Source: Sanguibacter suarezii NBRC 16159
GTDB taxonomy: Bacteria; Actinomycetota; Actinomycetes; Actinomycetales; Cellulomonadaceae
DNA length: 64,000 nt
Direction: 5' to 3'
NCBI RefSeq assembly: GCF_001552735.1
Contig: NZ_BCRT01000004.1
Coordinates: forward strand, 1-64,000
Part shown: positions 18,237 through 26,762 of the stretch, piece by piece
How positions within the stretch are numbered: position 1 is the first letter of the stretch
Layout of the letters: every line of letters begins with the position of its first letter
Translations under genes and position numbers: made by a program
Notes under the pieces: generated by a model
Seen by the model: only the letters and a program-made list of their open reading frames with translations
What the model was told of the DNA's origin: nothing
The model's database searches: none

Positions 18237-20852
18237 ATGTCACACGTCCCCCGCACCACCGCCGCGGTGCACGACGTCGGCTCCCATCACATCCCGAAAT
18301 CGGGGTCGCCCACCATGTCCTCCGGCACGGACGAGACGCAGACCGAGGCGGACCTGCCTCCTGAGGTGCTCGTCATCGACACCCCCGAGGACCGGGTGCG
18401 CCAGCCGAGCGACCTGCTCGCCCTGCTGCTCGCGCTGCTGGGCGCGACCCTCGTGCTGGTCCTCGCGGTGTACGCGCACGGCACCACCGAGGGCGTGCAG
18501 TCCGACGTCCAGAGCTTCTCCTCCATCCTGGCCCGGGTGCTGTTCATCCCGGTCGCCGTGCTCGAGGGCCTGGTCACCCTCGTGGTCCCGGTCGCCGTCC
18601 TCACCGAGATCGCGCTGCGCCGCCTGGGCCGTCAGGTGGTCGAGTGCATCGCAGCGCTCGTCCTCGGCCTCGCCCTGGCCGCGCTGGCCACATGGATGAT
18701 CGTCAACTGGGGCTCGGAGAACCTCGTCGACGGCATGTCCGTGCCCATCCGCGGCGTCCTGACGTTGACCATCCCCGGCTACGTCGCCGGCATCACCGGC
18801 CTGCTCACCGCCTCGGGCCCGCGGACGCGGCGCCGCACGGTCGCCTACTCCTGGAACCTGCTGTGGCTGTCCCTGGGCGTGGTCCTCATCACCGGTCAGG
18901 TGTCACTGCCCGGGGTCCTGTTCACGCTGCTGCTCGGCCGGGCCTCCGGGCTGGCCGTCCGCTACGTCTCCGGGGTGCGCAGCGAGCGCGCCTACGGTGA
19001 CGACCTCGTCGCCGGTGTCCGGCGCGCAGGCTTCCACCCCACCGCGCTGGTCCGGGTGCGCGACGTCGCGGACGAGGCCGAGCAGGCCGCCGTCACCGAA
19101 GAGCTCGTCGCGCACGACCTCGCCGCCGACTCCGACCTCGCCGCCGATCTCGCCGCGGAGCCGTCGACGCTGGCGATCGCCCGGGTCTCCGACAACCGGG
19201 TCTACGCCCTCTCCCAGGTCGACGGACCGCGCCTGGACGTCGTCGTGCTCGACGGCGACCGTCAGGTGATCGGCATCCTCACCCGGATGTGGCGCTCGCT
19301 GCGCATGCGCGGGATCGACGGACGCACCGCTGTCTCCCTGCGCGCCGTCGCCGAGCGCGCCGCCCTGCTCGCCTACGCCGCCCAGGCCGCCGGGGTGCGC
19401 ACACCGACCCTGGAGGGCATCGCCGAGGCGGACGACTCCATGCTGCTCATCCAGCAGCACGCGGTGGGCACCCGCCCGCTGAGCGACGTACCCACCGAGC
19501 AGCTCACCGACGCCGTGCTGCACGATGCGTGGCTCCAGCTGGAGATCGCCCACGCAGCCGGCCTGGCCCACCGCTCGCTCACCTCGGACGTGCTGCTCGT
19601 GGGCACCGGCGAGGACGGGCAGCCGGAGGTGTGGCTGACCGGCTGGGAGACCGGCGACGTCGCGTCGTCGTCCCTCGCCCAGCGGGTGGACCTCACGCAG
19701 ATGATCGCGCTGCTGGCGCTGCGGGTCGGCGCCGAGCGCGCCGTCGCCTCGGCCCTGACGGTGCACTCGACCGAGGAGGTCGCCGCGATCGGTCCGCTGC
19801 TCCAGGTGGTCGCGCTGCCGGCCAGCACCCGCGAGCAGGTCCGCGCGCAGAAGGGGGTCATCACCGACCTGCGCAAGGCCCTGGTGGCCCAGCTGCCCGA
19901 GGTCGACGTCGCACCAGTGAGCCTCATCCGCTTCGGCGCCCGCACCATCATCACCCTGGCGCTCACCATCGTCGCGGTGTCCGTGGTGGTCACCACGATC
20001 AACTTCGACGAGATCAAGGAGGCGGTGAGCAACGCCCAGCCGTGGTGGGTCGCGGTCTCCTTCGCGCTCGGGCTGCTCACCTGGTTCGGCGCCGCGGTCA
20101 CCTTCGTCGCCTTCTCCCCGGTCAAGCTGTCGGTGCTGCGGGCGACCCTGGTCCAGGCCGCGTCCTCCTTCGTGGCGCTGGCCGCACCGGCCGGGATCGG
20201 TCCGGCCGCGCTCAACCTGCGTATGCTCACCCGCCGGGGGGTCACCACCTCCCTCGCCGTAGCCACCGTGGCCCTAGTCCAGGCGTCGCAGTTCATCGTG
20301 ACGGTCCTGCTGCTCGTCCTGCTGTCGGTGGTGACCGGAGACGGCGGCGTGCTGCGCAGCCTGCCCTCGGCCACGGTGCTCGTCGCGGTGATCATCATCG
20401 GCGCCGTCGTGGCGGCGGCGTTCCTGGTGCCGCAGGTGCGCCGCTGGGTGCGAGCCAAGACGGAACCCATGTACAAGCAGATCTGGCCGCGCCTGTCAGA
20501 GATCTTGGGTGAGCCGCGCCGGATCCTCATCGGGTTGGCCGGGAACGTCGTGATGACCATGGGCTACGTCTTCGCCTTCGACGCCGCGCTGGCGGCCTTC
20601 GGGCAGAACGTCTCCCTCATCGACGTCGCGGTGGTGTTCCTCCTCGGGAACACCGCCGGTGCGCTCGTGCCGACCCCGGGTGGTCTCGGTGCGATCGAGG
20701 TCGCGCTGATCACCGGTCTGACGGTGACCGCCGGGGTCGCGGGCCCCATCGCGACCTCGGCCGTGATCCTCTTCCGTGTGGTGACCTTCTGGTGCCGCAT
20801 CCCGCTGGGCTGGCTAGCGATGCGGTTCCTGCAGAGCCGAGGCGACCTCTAG
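18237..20852 (+). CDS. Flippase-like (LPG synthase TM) protein with kinase-like domain
   Basis: An 871-aa multi-domain membrane protein. Residues about 50-260 hold several helices. A cytosolic region of about 270-570 resembles a protein kinase fold: LEIAHAAGLAHRSLTSDVLLV near residue 440 aligns with the catalytic HRD-N loop but has Ser for the catalytic Asp, and WLTGWETG sits where DFG is expected, so catalysis is unlikely. Residues 575-865 form the lysylphosphatidylglycerol synthase/UPF0104 flippase-like bundle, including PTPGGLGAIEVALI. It likely acts on a lipid-linked substrate (inference). ATG 18237 is 7 bases after TAGAAT. Its 3' end overlaps the convergent gene by 39 bp. Confidence 0.85.
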   Translation: MSHVPRTTAAVHDVGSHHIPKSGSPTMSSGTDETQTEADLPPEVLVIDTPEDRVRQPSDLLALLLALLGATLVLVLAVYAHGTTEGVQSDVQSFSSILARVLFIPVAVLEGLVTLVVPVAVLTEIALRRLGRQVVECIAALVLGLALAALATWMIVNWGSENLVDGMSVPIRGVLTLTIPGYVAGITGLLTASGPRTRRRTVAYSWNLLWLSLGVVLITGQVSLPGVLFTLLLGRASGLAVRYVSGVRSERAYGDDLVAGVRRAGFHPTALVRVRDVADEAEQAAVTEELVAHDLAADSDLAADLAAEPSTLAIARVSDNRVYALSQVDGPRLDVVVLDGDRQVIGILTRMWRSLRMRGIDGRTAVSLRAVAERAALLAYAAQAAGVRTPTLEGIAEADDSMLLIQQHAVGTRPLSDVPTEQLTDAVLHDAWLQLEIAHAAGLAHRSLTSDVLLVGTGEDGQPEVWLTGWETGDVASSSLAQRVDLTQMIALLALRVGAERAVASALTVHSTEEVAAIGPLLQVVALPASTREQVRAQKGVITDLRKALVAQLPEVDVAPVSLIRFGARTIITLALTIVAVSVVVTTINFDEIKEAVSNAQPWWVAVSFALGLLTWFGAAVTFVAFSPVKLSVLRATLVQAASSFVALAAPAGIGPAALNLRMLTRRGVTTSLAVATVALVQASQFIVTVLLLVLLSVVTGDGGVLRSLPSATVLVAVIIIGAVVAAAFLVPQVRRWVRAKTEPMYKQIWPRLSEILGEPRRILIGLAGNVVMTMGYVFAFDAALAAFGQNVSLIDVAVVFLLGNTAGALVPTPGGLGAIEVALITGLTVTAGVAGPIATSAVILFRVVTFWCRIPLGWLAMRFLQSRGDL

Positions 20853-22157
20853 CTCCGCCTCGCTCGGCGGCCCCACCTGCGGTTTGCTCGGCTGCTCGAC
20901 GGCTGGAGCGGCGAGCGTGCCGTGACCGCCGACCGCGGCCGCCGCGATCGCCGTGGTGATCGGGATGGCGAGCACCAGGCCGATCGAGCCGACGAGCGTG
21001 CGCACGACCTCCTCGGCGATCTCACCCGAGGTGAGCGTCTCCCCCAGGCCCATGTCGATCAGGCTCACCATGAGCAGCATCGGCAGGGCCGCTCCCAGGT
21101 AGGCGAAGGCGATCGTGTAGACGGTCGAGGCGATGTGGTCACGGCCGATCCGCATGCTGCGGGTGAACAGCTCGTAACGGCTCATCTCCGGGCTGACCGC
21201 ACGCAGCTCCCACACCGCGGACGCCTGGGTGATGGTCACGTCGTTGAGCACCCCGAGCCCGGCCAGCACGATCCCGCACAGGATGACCCCCCGGATGTTC
21301 ACCTCAGGGGCGTAGGCCGGCAGCATGAGGGAGTACTCGTCGGCCAGCCCCAGGATGTTGGCGGCGTCGACCGCCCACCCCGCCAGCAGCGCGGTGATCA
21401 CCAGCCCCAGGAGGGTGCCCAGCAGCGCCGTGGAGGTCCGGGCGTTGAAGCCGTGGGCGAGGTAGAGCACCACGAACATCACGGTGGTGGAGGTGAGCAG
21501 CGCCACGGCGATCGCGTTGGTCCCCACGAGCAGCGCGGGCAGCGTGAAGAGCACCACGACCCCGAAGGAGATGACCAGCCCGGCCAGGGCCGCCAGTCCG
21601 CGCCAGCGCGCGACGGCGAGCACGACGACGGCGTAGGCGATCGCCAGGATCGAGATGGGCACGTCCCGCACGAAGTCCATGAACACGTACTCGCTGCCCG
21701 AGGCGGCCGCCTGCGGGATGTGCAAGATCTTCATCGTGTCACCCGTCCCGACGCCGGTCTCCATGTACTCCGGGGGCATGTGGACGGTGATGAGCTCGTC
21801 GGTGTCGTCGAGGAGGACGGGGACGAGGTTGGTGTCCTCGATGGGCCCCACGACCGTCCCGTAGACCTTGCCCGCGGTGTCTGCGGTGGTGTCGATGCTG
21901 CCGCGGGCCGGGGCGTCGTGCGGCCAGAACAGGACGAGGCCCACGACCGTGGCGAGCAGGGCCGGGACGAGCAGCGCGGCCAGGACCAGACGGACCCGGT
22001 TCGAGGAGCGCGGCGCCGGGCCGTGAGAGTGGGAGTGGGAGTGGGAGTGAGCGTGTCCGTGGGTGTCGCCGTGGGAGCGGCTTGCCTGGTCAGGACGACG
22101 GGAAGGACGGCGGGCGGGTCGTCGGGTGGGCGGTGGCCCTGCTCGGTGTGCACTCAC
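20814..22157 (-). CDS. YibE/F-family membrane protein with His-rich N-terminus
   Basis: A 447-aa protein of the YibE/F-like family. Residues 28-46 are a His-Ser/Gly repeat (HGHAHSHSHSHSHG), a potential metal-binding segment. One helix and an extracytoplasmic domain (about 85-150) follow, then seven to eight helices including LAALAGLVISFGVVVLF, GLGVLNDVTITQASAVWELR and YLGAALPMLLM, which are conserved in this family. The function of the family is unknown. GTG 22157 is the only reasonable start. The 3' end overlaps the flippase-like gene on the other strand. Confidence 0.88.
   Translation of the reverse strand: MSAHRAGPPPTRRPARRPSRRPDQASRSHGDTHGHAHSHSHSHSHGPAPRSSNRVRLVLAALLVPALLATVVGLVLFWPHDAPARGSIDTTADTAGKVYGTVVGPIEDTNLVPVLLDDTDELITVHMPPEYMETGVGTGDTMKILHIPQAAASGSEYVFMDFVRDVPISILAIAYAVVVLAVARWRGLAALAGLVISFGVVVLFTLPALLVGTNAIAVALLTSTTVMFVVLYLAHGFNARTSTALLGTLLGLVITALLAGWAVDAANILGLADEYSLMLPAYAPEVNIRGVILCGIVLAGLGVLNDVTITQASAVWELRAVSPEMSRYELFTRSMRIGRDHIASTVYTIAFAYLGAALPMLLMVSLIDMGLGETLTSGEIAEEVVRTLVGSIGLVLAIPITTAIAAAAVGGHGTLAAPAVEQPSKPQVGPPSEAELEVASALQEPHR
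22029..22055 (-). repeat. Hexamer repeat encoding the His-Ser stretch
   Basis: GTGGGA-type hexamers repeated about 4.5 times encode the alternating His-Ser residues of the YibE/F protein on the minus strand. A similar GTGGCT hexamer repeat at 38684-38710 encodes the His-Ser N-terminus of the CDF exporter. Confidence 0.8.
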
Positions 22158-22199
22158 CCGGCGATCTTGCCAGACGTCGCCGTCGGACCCGGAGACGAC

Positions 22200-22240
22200 G
22201 AAGGCCCGGCCAGGAGCAGCTGCTCCCGGACCGGGCCTTC
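22200..22240 (-). terminator. Hairpin terminator after the HU gene
   Basis: GAAGGCCCGG (22200-22209) pairs with CCGGGCCTTC (22231-22240), enclosing a further perfect dyad GGAGCAG/CTGCTCC (22213-22226). It lies 40 bp beyond the HU stop in the direction of transcription. Confidence 0.8.
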
Positions 22241-22279
22241 GGGGTGCTGAGCTCCGCCGGGGCGGAGGTCAGCGGTACA

Positions 22280-22564
22280 TCACTTGGCGGAGACAGCCTT
22301 CTTCAGGAGGCTTCCAGCCGAGATCTTCACGCCGAAGCCAGCGGGGATCTGGATCTCCTCGCCGGTGCGGGGGTTGCGGCCGGTACGAGCGGCACGCTCG
22401 ACGCGCTCGACGGAGAGCAGCCCGGTGACCTTGACGGCCTCGCCGTTGCTGAGCGACTCGATGAGAACTTCCTGCAGGGCAGAGAGCGCAGAGTCAGCGT
22501 CCGTCTTGGTCAGACCGGACTTGCTGGCGATCGCCGAGACGAGGTCAGTGCGGTTGAGCGACAT
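22280..22564 (-). CDS. HU-family nucleoid DNA-binding protein
   Basis: A 94-aa histone-like protein that bends and compacts DNA as a dimer. The N-terminal helices (MSLNRTDLVSAIASKSGLTK) and the arm motif GRNPRTGEEIQIPA, with the intercalating Pro, are visible; VKISAGSLLKKAV closes the protein. It lacks the long Lys/Ala tail of mycobacterial HupB, so it is a short-form HU. ATG 22564 was chosen for its family-typical N-terminus and the GAAGAAGGGA ribosome site. Confidence 0.95.
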   Translation of the reverse strand: MSLNRTDLVSAIASKSGLTKTDADSALSALQEVLIESLSNGEAVKVTGLLSVERVERAARTGRNPRTGEEIQIPAGFGVKISAGSLLKKAVSAK

Positions 22565-22714
22565 GCGGATCCCTTCTTCGGTCTGGGCCGGGCAGCGGTC
22601 GCTGACCAGCACCAGACGTACTTTGCCAGTCATGTGACCGGTCTTCGTGGACAACACTAGGGAATCATCGAGCCTCCGGGCGCCATTTCAGCCGTTTCGG
22701 TTTCTCTCAACGCT

Positions 22715-22731
22715 GAAAATCGTGAATTTTC
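22715..22731. promoter_or_regulatory. AT-rich dyad in the HU/methyltransferase intergenic region
   Basis: GAAAAT (22715-22720) and ATTTTC (22726-22731) are inverted around 5 bases, inside the most AT-rich stretch of this part of the window, between the divergent HU gene and the methyltransferase gene. It may be a regulatory site or a promoter upstream element; no protein can be assigned. Confidence 0.35.
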
Positions 22732-22849
22732 GTCGTTCTGAGGGCTTCGCGAGCCCTCTGGAGCGAAAAAACTGGGCCGCTGGCCGTCGGTGGCGCCTCC
22801 CGAGGCGGCTCTCGCATGCACCGTGACCGCGGTCGGGGACACTTGTCTC

Positions 22850-24055
22850 ATGCCTGACTCACCGGAGGAGCTCGACTCTCTCTTCCACAGCCTCGACGCC
22901 CTCGGCCGGTTCCCCGGGACCGAAGGGCCCGAGCTGTCCGCCGTCGACGGGGTGGACCGCCTGCTGCTCGCCGAGGCCTATGCGGACCTGCGCAGCGACC
23001 CGGCCACCGACGGCGGCGGCGCCGGCCGCGTCGTCGTGCTCGACGACGCCTTCGGGGCGCTCACCCTGGGTGCGGTGGCCTGCGCCACCGGGGCGAGCGA
23101 CCCGGCCCGCGTCGTCGTCCACCAGGACTGGGTGACGGCCGAGCGTGCCCTCGACGTCAACGCCGAACGGCTCGGCCTCACCGACGCCTTCACCCGCCAC
23201 GACGCGCTGCGCGGCCTGGACAGCGAGCTGCTGGGACGGGCCAAGGTGGTGCTGCTGCGGCTGCCCAAGAGCCTGGACACCCTTACCGAGCAGGTCGAGG
23301 CGATCGCCCGGCACGCCCCGGCCGACGTCACCGTCTACGCGGGCGGGCGGGTCAAGCACATGACCCGTGGGATGAACGACGTGATCGCCCGCTCCTTCGG
23401 CGACGTCCGCGCGAGCCTGGGCCGGTTCAAGTCCCGGGCACTGATCGCCCGCTCTCCGCTGCCGTCCGCGCGCACCCAGGAGCCGACCTTCCCGCGCCGA
23501 GCCCACCTGGGTGAGATCGGGCTGGACGTGGTCTCCCACGGCGGCGTGTTCGCCGGCACCCGCCTGGACATCGGCACGCGGTACCTGCTCACCTTCCTCG
23601 ACGAGATGGCACCCGACGCCGCCCAGGCGATCGACGTCGGCTGCGGGTCGGGGATCCTCGCGGTCAGCCTGGCTCAGGCCCGCCCCGGCCTGCAGGTCCT
23701 GGCCAGCGACCAGTCGGCTGCGGCGATCACCTCGACGGCGGCCACCGCGCAGGCCAACGGCGTGGCGGCGGCGGTCACCACGCTGCGCGACGACGCGCTG
23801 TCTACCCTCCCCGCCGACTGCGCCGACCTCGTGGTCTGCAACCCGCCCTTCCACTCCGGGACGGCCCTGCACACCGACGCCGCGCACCGGATGTTCGCCG
23901 CCGCCGCGCGGGTGCTGCGCCCCGGCGGGGAGCTGTGGACGGTCTACAACTCCCACCTGCTCTACAAGCGCGACCTGAGCCGAGTCGTCGGGCCGACGAC
24001 GATGGCCGGGCAGAACCCGAAGTTCACCGTGACGCGGACGGTCCGCCGGGACTGA
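22850..24055 (+). CDS. RsmC/RlmG-like rRNA guanine-N2 methyltransferase
   Basis: A 401-aa SAM-dependent methyltransferase with the duplicated architecture of RsmC/RlmG: a degenerate N-terminal methyltransferase-like half (about 1-195) and a catalytic C-terminal half (about 215-401). The SAM loop is AIDVGCGSGILAVSLAQ and the catalytic motif is VVCNPPFHSG, the NPPFH signature of m2G1207/m2G1835 rRNA enzymes. Whether 16S or 23S rRNA is methylated cannot be decided. ATG 22850 (MPDSPEELDSL) is 6 bases after GACACT, consistent with leaderless translation; earlier in-frame codons lie within the promoter region. Confidence 0.88.
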   Translation: MPDSPEELDSLFHSLDALGRFPGTEGPELSAVDGVDRLLLAEAYADLRSDPATDGGGAGRVVVLDDAFGALTLGAVACATGASDPARVVVHQDWVTAERALDVNAERLGLTDAFTRHDALRGLDSELLGRAKVVLLRLPKSLDTLTEQVEAIARHAPADVTVYAGGRVKHMTRGMNDVIARSFGDVRASLGRFKSRALIARSPLPSARTQEPTFPRRAHLGEIGLDVVSHGGVFAGTRLDIGTRYLLTFLDEMAPDAAQAIDVGCGSGILAVSLAQARPGLQVLASDQSAAAITSTAATAQANGVAAAVTTLRDDALSTLPADCADLVVCNPPFHSGTALHTDAAHRMFAAAARVLRPGGELWTVYNSHLLYKRDLSRVVGPTTMAGQNPKFTVTRTVRRD

Positions 24056-24100
24056 GCCGGCGCAGGTCCGCGTCGCGGCTTCGTGCGTGCCCTGTGCGCG

Positions 24101-24352
<252 letters not shown>

Positions 24353-24404
24353 GGTGTCCTCCTGGACTGTCGTGGACGTCGGGATGTCGTGGATGTCGTG
24401 GCCG

Positions 24405-24572
24405 TCAGCGCTCCTCGCGGAAGTCGACGTGGGCCCGGACGACCGGGTCGTACTTGGTCAGCACCAGCCTGTCGGGGCTGCTGCGGCGGTTCTTCGTGGT
24501 GACGTAGGTGAATCCCGTCCCCGCGGTCGAGCGGAGCTTGATGACGGGACGCAGGTCGACGTGCTTTGCCAT
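24405..24572 (-). CDS. rpmG: Ribosomal protein L33 (C-minus form)
   Basis: A 55-aa 50S protein beginning [20 protein letters not shown] and containing [20 protein letters not shown], the L33 signature. No cysteine is present, so it is the zinc-independent paralogue. ATG 24572 has a GGAGG-type site upstream (AAGGAGGCCACC). First gene of the Zur-controlled pair with rpmE2. Confidence 0.95.
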   Translation of the reverse strand: MAKHVDLRPVIKLRSTAGTGFTYVTTKNRRSSPDRLVLTKYDPVVRAHVDFREER

Positions 24573-24597
24573 GGTGGCCTCCTTGGTCGAGGTGACT

Positions 24598-24627
24598 ACT
24601 ATACGTATTGATAATCATTATCGTCAA
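24598..24627 (-). promoter_or_regulatory. Predicted promoter of the rpmG-rpmE2 operon
   Basis: On the minus strand TTGACG (24627-24622), an 18-base spacer and TATAGT (24603-24598) form a promoter. The Zur-type dyad at 24609-24623 occupies the spacer. Confidence 0.7.
24609..24623. promoter_or_regulatory. Zur box controlling zinc-independent ribosomal proteins
   Basis: TGATAATCATTATCG closely follows the actinobacterial Zur consensus (TGAnAATnATTnTCA type). It lies between -35 and -10 of the rpmG-rpmE2 promoter, so zinc-loaded Zur would block transcription. Confidence 0.85.
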
Positions 24628-24694
24628 GGGGTGTCGTCCATGCACCGTCTTCTGAGCGCCCACCCGATCTGACGCGAACTCCCAGTGAGACGAC

Positions 24695-24743
24695 GACGGC
24701 GTGGCCCGCGCCTCCCATCGGGAGGAGCGCGGACCACGCCGTC
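24695..24743 (-). terminator. Hairpin terminator after the symporter gene
   Basis: GACGGCGTGG (24695-24704) pairs with CCACGCCGTC (24734-24743), and an inner stem of GCGCCTCCC with GGGAGGAGCGC extends it. It lies 15 bp downstream of the symporter stop and can act in both directions. Confidence 0.75.
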
Positions 24744-24757
24744 AGGGTGTCTGCAGG

Positions 24758-26233
24758 TCAGACCTGAGCAGGCTGCCGCTCGGCGGCCTCGTCGACCTCA
24801 GCAGCGGGCGCCGGGGTCTCGTCGTCGGCGAAGAGGTCCTCCGCGCTCGCCGAGGCGTACTTCTCCACGTCGAGGATCCCTTCTCGCTTGGCCACGATCA
24901 CCGGGACCAGCGCCTGACCAGCGACGTTGACCGCGGTGCGGCCCATGTCGAGGATCGGGTCGATGGCCAGCAGCAGGCCCACGCCGGCCAGCGGCAGGCC
25001 GAGGGTGGACAGGGTCAGGGTGAGCATGACGATCGCCCCGGTGAGCCCAGCGGTCGCGGCGGAGCCGATGACCGAGACGAAGGCGATGAGCAGGTAGTCC
25101 GTCAGGGACAGGTCGATGTTGAAGATCTGGGCGATGAAGATCGCCGAGACGGCCGGGTAGATCGAGGCGCAGCCGTCCATCTTGGTGGTCGCGCCGAGCG
25201 GGACGGCGAAGGAGGCGTACTCGCTGGGCACACCGAGGTTGCGCTCGGTGACACGCTGGGTGACCGGCAGCGTCCCGATCGAGGACCGGGAGACGAAGGC
25301 CAGCTGGATCGCCGGCCAGGCACCGCGGAAGAAGCTGGTGATCTTCAGACCGTTGGTGCGCAGCAGCACCGGGTAGAGGACGAACAGCACGAGGGCGAGA
25401 CCGATGTAGATGGCCGCGGCGAAGGTGCCCAGCGGGGCCAGCAGGTCCCAGCCGTAGGCGGCGATGGCGTAGCCGATGAGGCCGAGGGTACCCAGCGGTG
25501 CCAGGCGGATGATCCACCACAGGACCTTCTGGATGATCTCCAGCGCGGACCGGTTGAAGGCGAGGAAGGGGTCCGCCTTGGACCCGACCTTGAGCGCCGC
25601 GATCCCCACGACGAGGGCCATGACCACGATCTGCAGCACGTTGAAGGAGATCGTGGTGGACGCGGTGATCGCACCGGCGTCACCGGTCTCCGTCGAGGTC
25701 CGGGCCGCCGCACCGAGGAAGTTCGCCGGCAGGATCGAGTCGAGGAAGTCGAGCCAGCTGCCCGTGCGACCCGCCTCGTAGCCGTCCGAGGTGTCGAGGG
25801 TGGTGTTCTCCCCCGGGCGCAGGACCAGGCCCAGCCCGATGCCGATGACCACCGAGACGAGCGCGGTGATGGCGAACCACTGCAGGGTCTTCCAGGCCAG
25901 CCGGGCACCGTTGGCCACGTTGCGCAGGTTGGCGATCGAGGCGACGATCGCGGTGAAGACGAGCGGCGGGACGATCGTGCGCAGCAGCAGGACGAAGGAC
26001 GACCCGATGGTGTCCAGCGTCGTGGTCAGCCAGTTGTCACCGCCGGACGGGCTGCCGTCGTCGACGGGACCGATGGTCAGCGCCGCCCAGCCGAGCAGCA
26101 CACCCAGGACGAGCGCCCCGATGATCTGCACGCTGAAGGACGGCATGCGCAGGCGACGGGTCTTGGCCGGCGCAGGAGTGGGCCGCGCGGAGGCGGCGGT
26201 GCCTGTCGCGAGCGAGTCAGGTGGAGTGGGCAC
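24758..26233 (-). CDS. Dicarboxylate/amino acid:cation symporter (DAACS family)
   Basis: A 491-aa membrane transporter of the glutamate/C4-dicarboxylate:Na+ or H+ family (GltP/DctA type). Helical hairpin 1 contains RSSIGTLPVTQR, followed by GATTKMDGCASIYPAV and the second hairpin TAGLTGAIVMLTLTLSTLGLP; AIDPILDMGRTAVNVAGQAL holds the substrate-binding Asp/Arg/Asn positions. The precise substrate is open. The GTG at 26233 has AAAGG 7 bases upstream; a GTG five codons earlier (26248) has no ribosome site. Monocistronic, with terminator at 24695-24743. Confidence 0.92.
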   Translation of the reverse strand: MPTPPDSLATGTAASARPTPAPAKTRRLRMPSFSVQIIGALVLGVLLGWAALTIGPVDDGSPSGGDNWLTTTLDTIGSSFVLLLRTIVPPLVFTAIVASIANLRNVANGARLAWKTLQWFAITALVSVVIGIGLGLVLRPGENTTLDTSDGYEAGRTGSWLDFLDSILPANFLGAAARTSTETGDAGAITASTTISFNVLQIVVMALVVGIAALKVGSKADPFLAFNRSALEIIQKVLWWIIRLAPLGTLGLIGYAIAAYGWDLLAPLGTFAAAIYIGLALVLFVLYPVLLRTNGLKITSFFRGAWPAIQLAFVSRSSIGTLPVTQRVTERNLGVPSEYASFAVPLGATTKMDGCASIYPAVSAIFIAQIFNIDLSLTDYLLIAFVSVIGSAATAGLTGAIVMLTLTLSTLGLPLAGVGLLLAIDPILDMGRTAVNVAGQALVPVIVAKREGILDVEKYASASAEDLFADDETPAPAAEVDEAAERQPAQV

Positions 26234-26248
26234 AGTGAGGCCTTTCAC

Positions 26249-26762
26249 AAGGATGCGGCAGCCGACCAGACCTGCGATGCAGGTGGCAGAACAGACGGGT
26301 GCACGCGGGCGTGCCGTGCGGCGGAGAGCCGCACGATCAGGGAGAGGCCCAGACGAGGGACGTCATGGGCGGAGAGGCGCCGCGCGGGGCGTGCCAGCGT
26401 CTGCTCAGACCCGGGTGTCGCGTGGGTCAGGAGTCAGGCGGGGCGGTGCCTGCGCGCAGGTGCGCCTGTGCGGGACAGGTCCTGCTCGAGGCAGGTCTGC
26501 GGGGGGCGGGGCGTCACGCGGTGACGCCGGCCTGGGTCAGCAACAGGTACGACAACAACCGGTGAGCTCCGTCATCGAGCTCGCGTGACCAAGGTCAGCG
26601 GCGCGGTGAACGGTGTTGCTCCACCCGTATGTCACAGTCTGTTCTCCTGAGATGTCGCGCGGCGAGTCCGCGTCGGTCCACTGTAGTACGAGCATTAACA
26701 TGCTGGGGAACAGACGTATTCCCCGGACGTACCCAGCTGTGCTCCTGACCGACAGGTGATCC
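26249..26762. other. 514-bp intergenic region between divergent symporter and LuxR genes
   Basis: I see no convincing gene here: the short open frames lack codon bias and domains. Bases 26249-26520 are GC-rich without clear signals. Nearer the LuxR gene are two dyads, AGCAT-TAAC-ATGCT (26691-26704) and GGGGAA/TTCCCC (26705-26724), which could be regulatory sites, and AGGTGA before ATG 26763. Promoters for both flanking genes must lie here. Confidence 0.6.
26691..26724. promoter_or_regulatory. Paired dyads upstream of the MalT-like regulator
   Basis: AGCAT-TAAC-ATGCT (26691-26704) is immediately followed by GGGGAA-8 bases-TTCCCC (26705-26724), 40-70 bp upstream of the start codon. Both are perfect inverted repeats and may be operators or an RNA hairpin in the leader. 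Confidence 0.4.

Noticed and set aside
22029-22055. Short direct repeats considered as CRISPR or VNTR
   Set aside because: The hexamers lie inside a coding region, encode a His-Ser stretch and have no spacers.
26299-26565. Plus-strand open frame in the 514-bp intergenic gap
   Set aside because: Cys/Arg/Gly-rich without domain, no ribosome site, and no codon-position bias.
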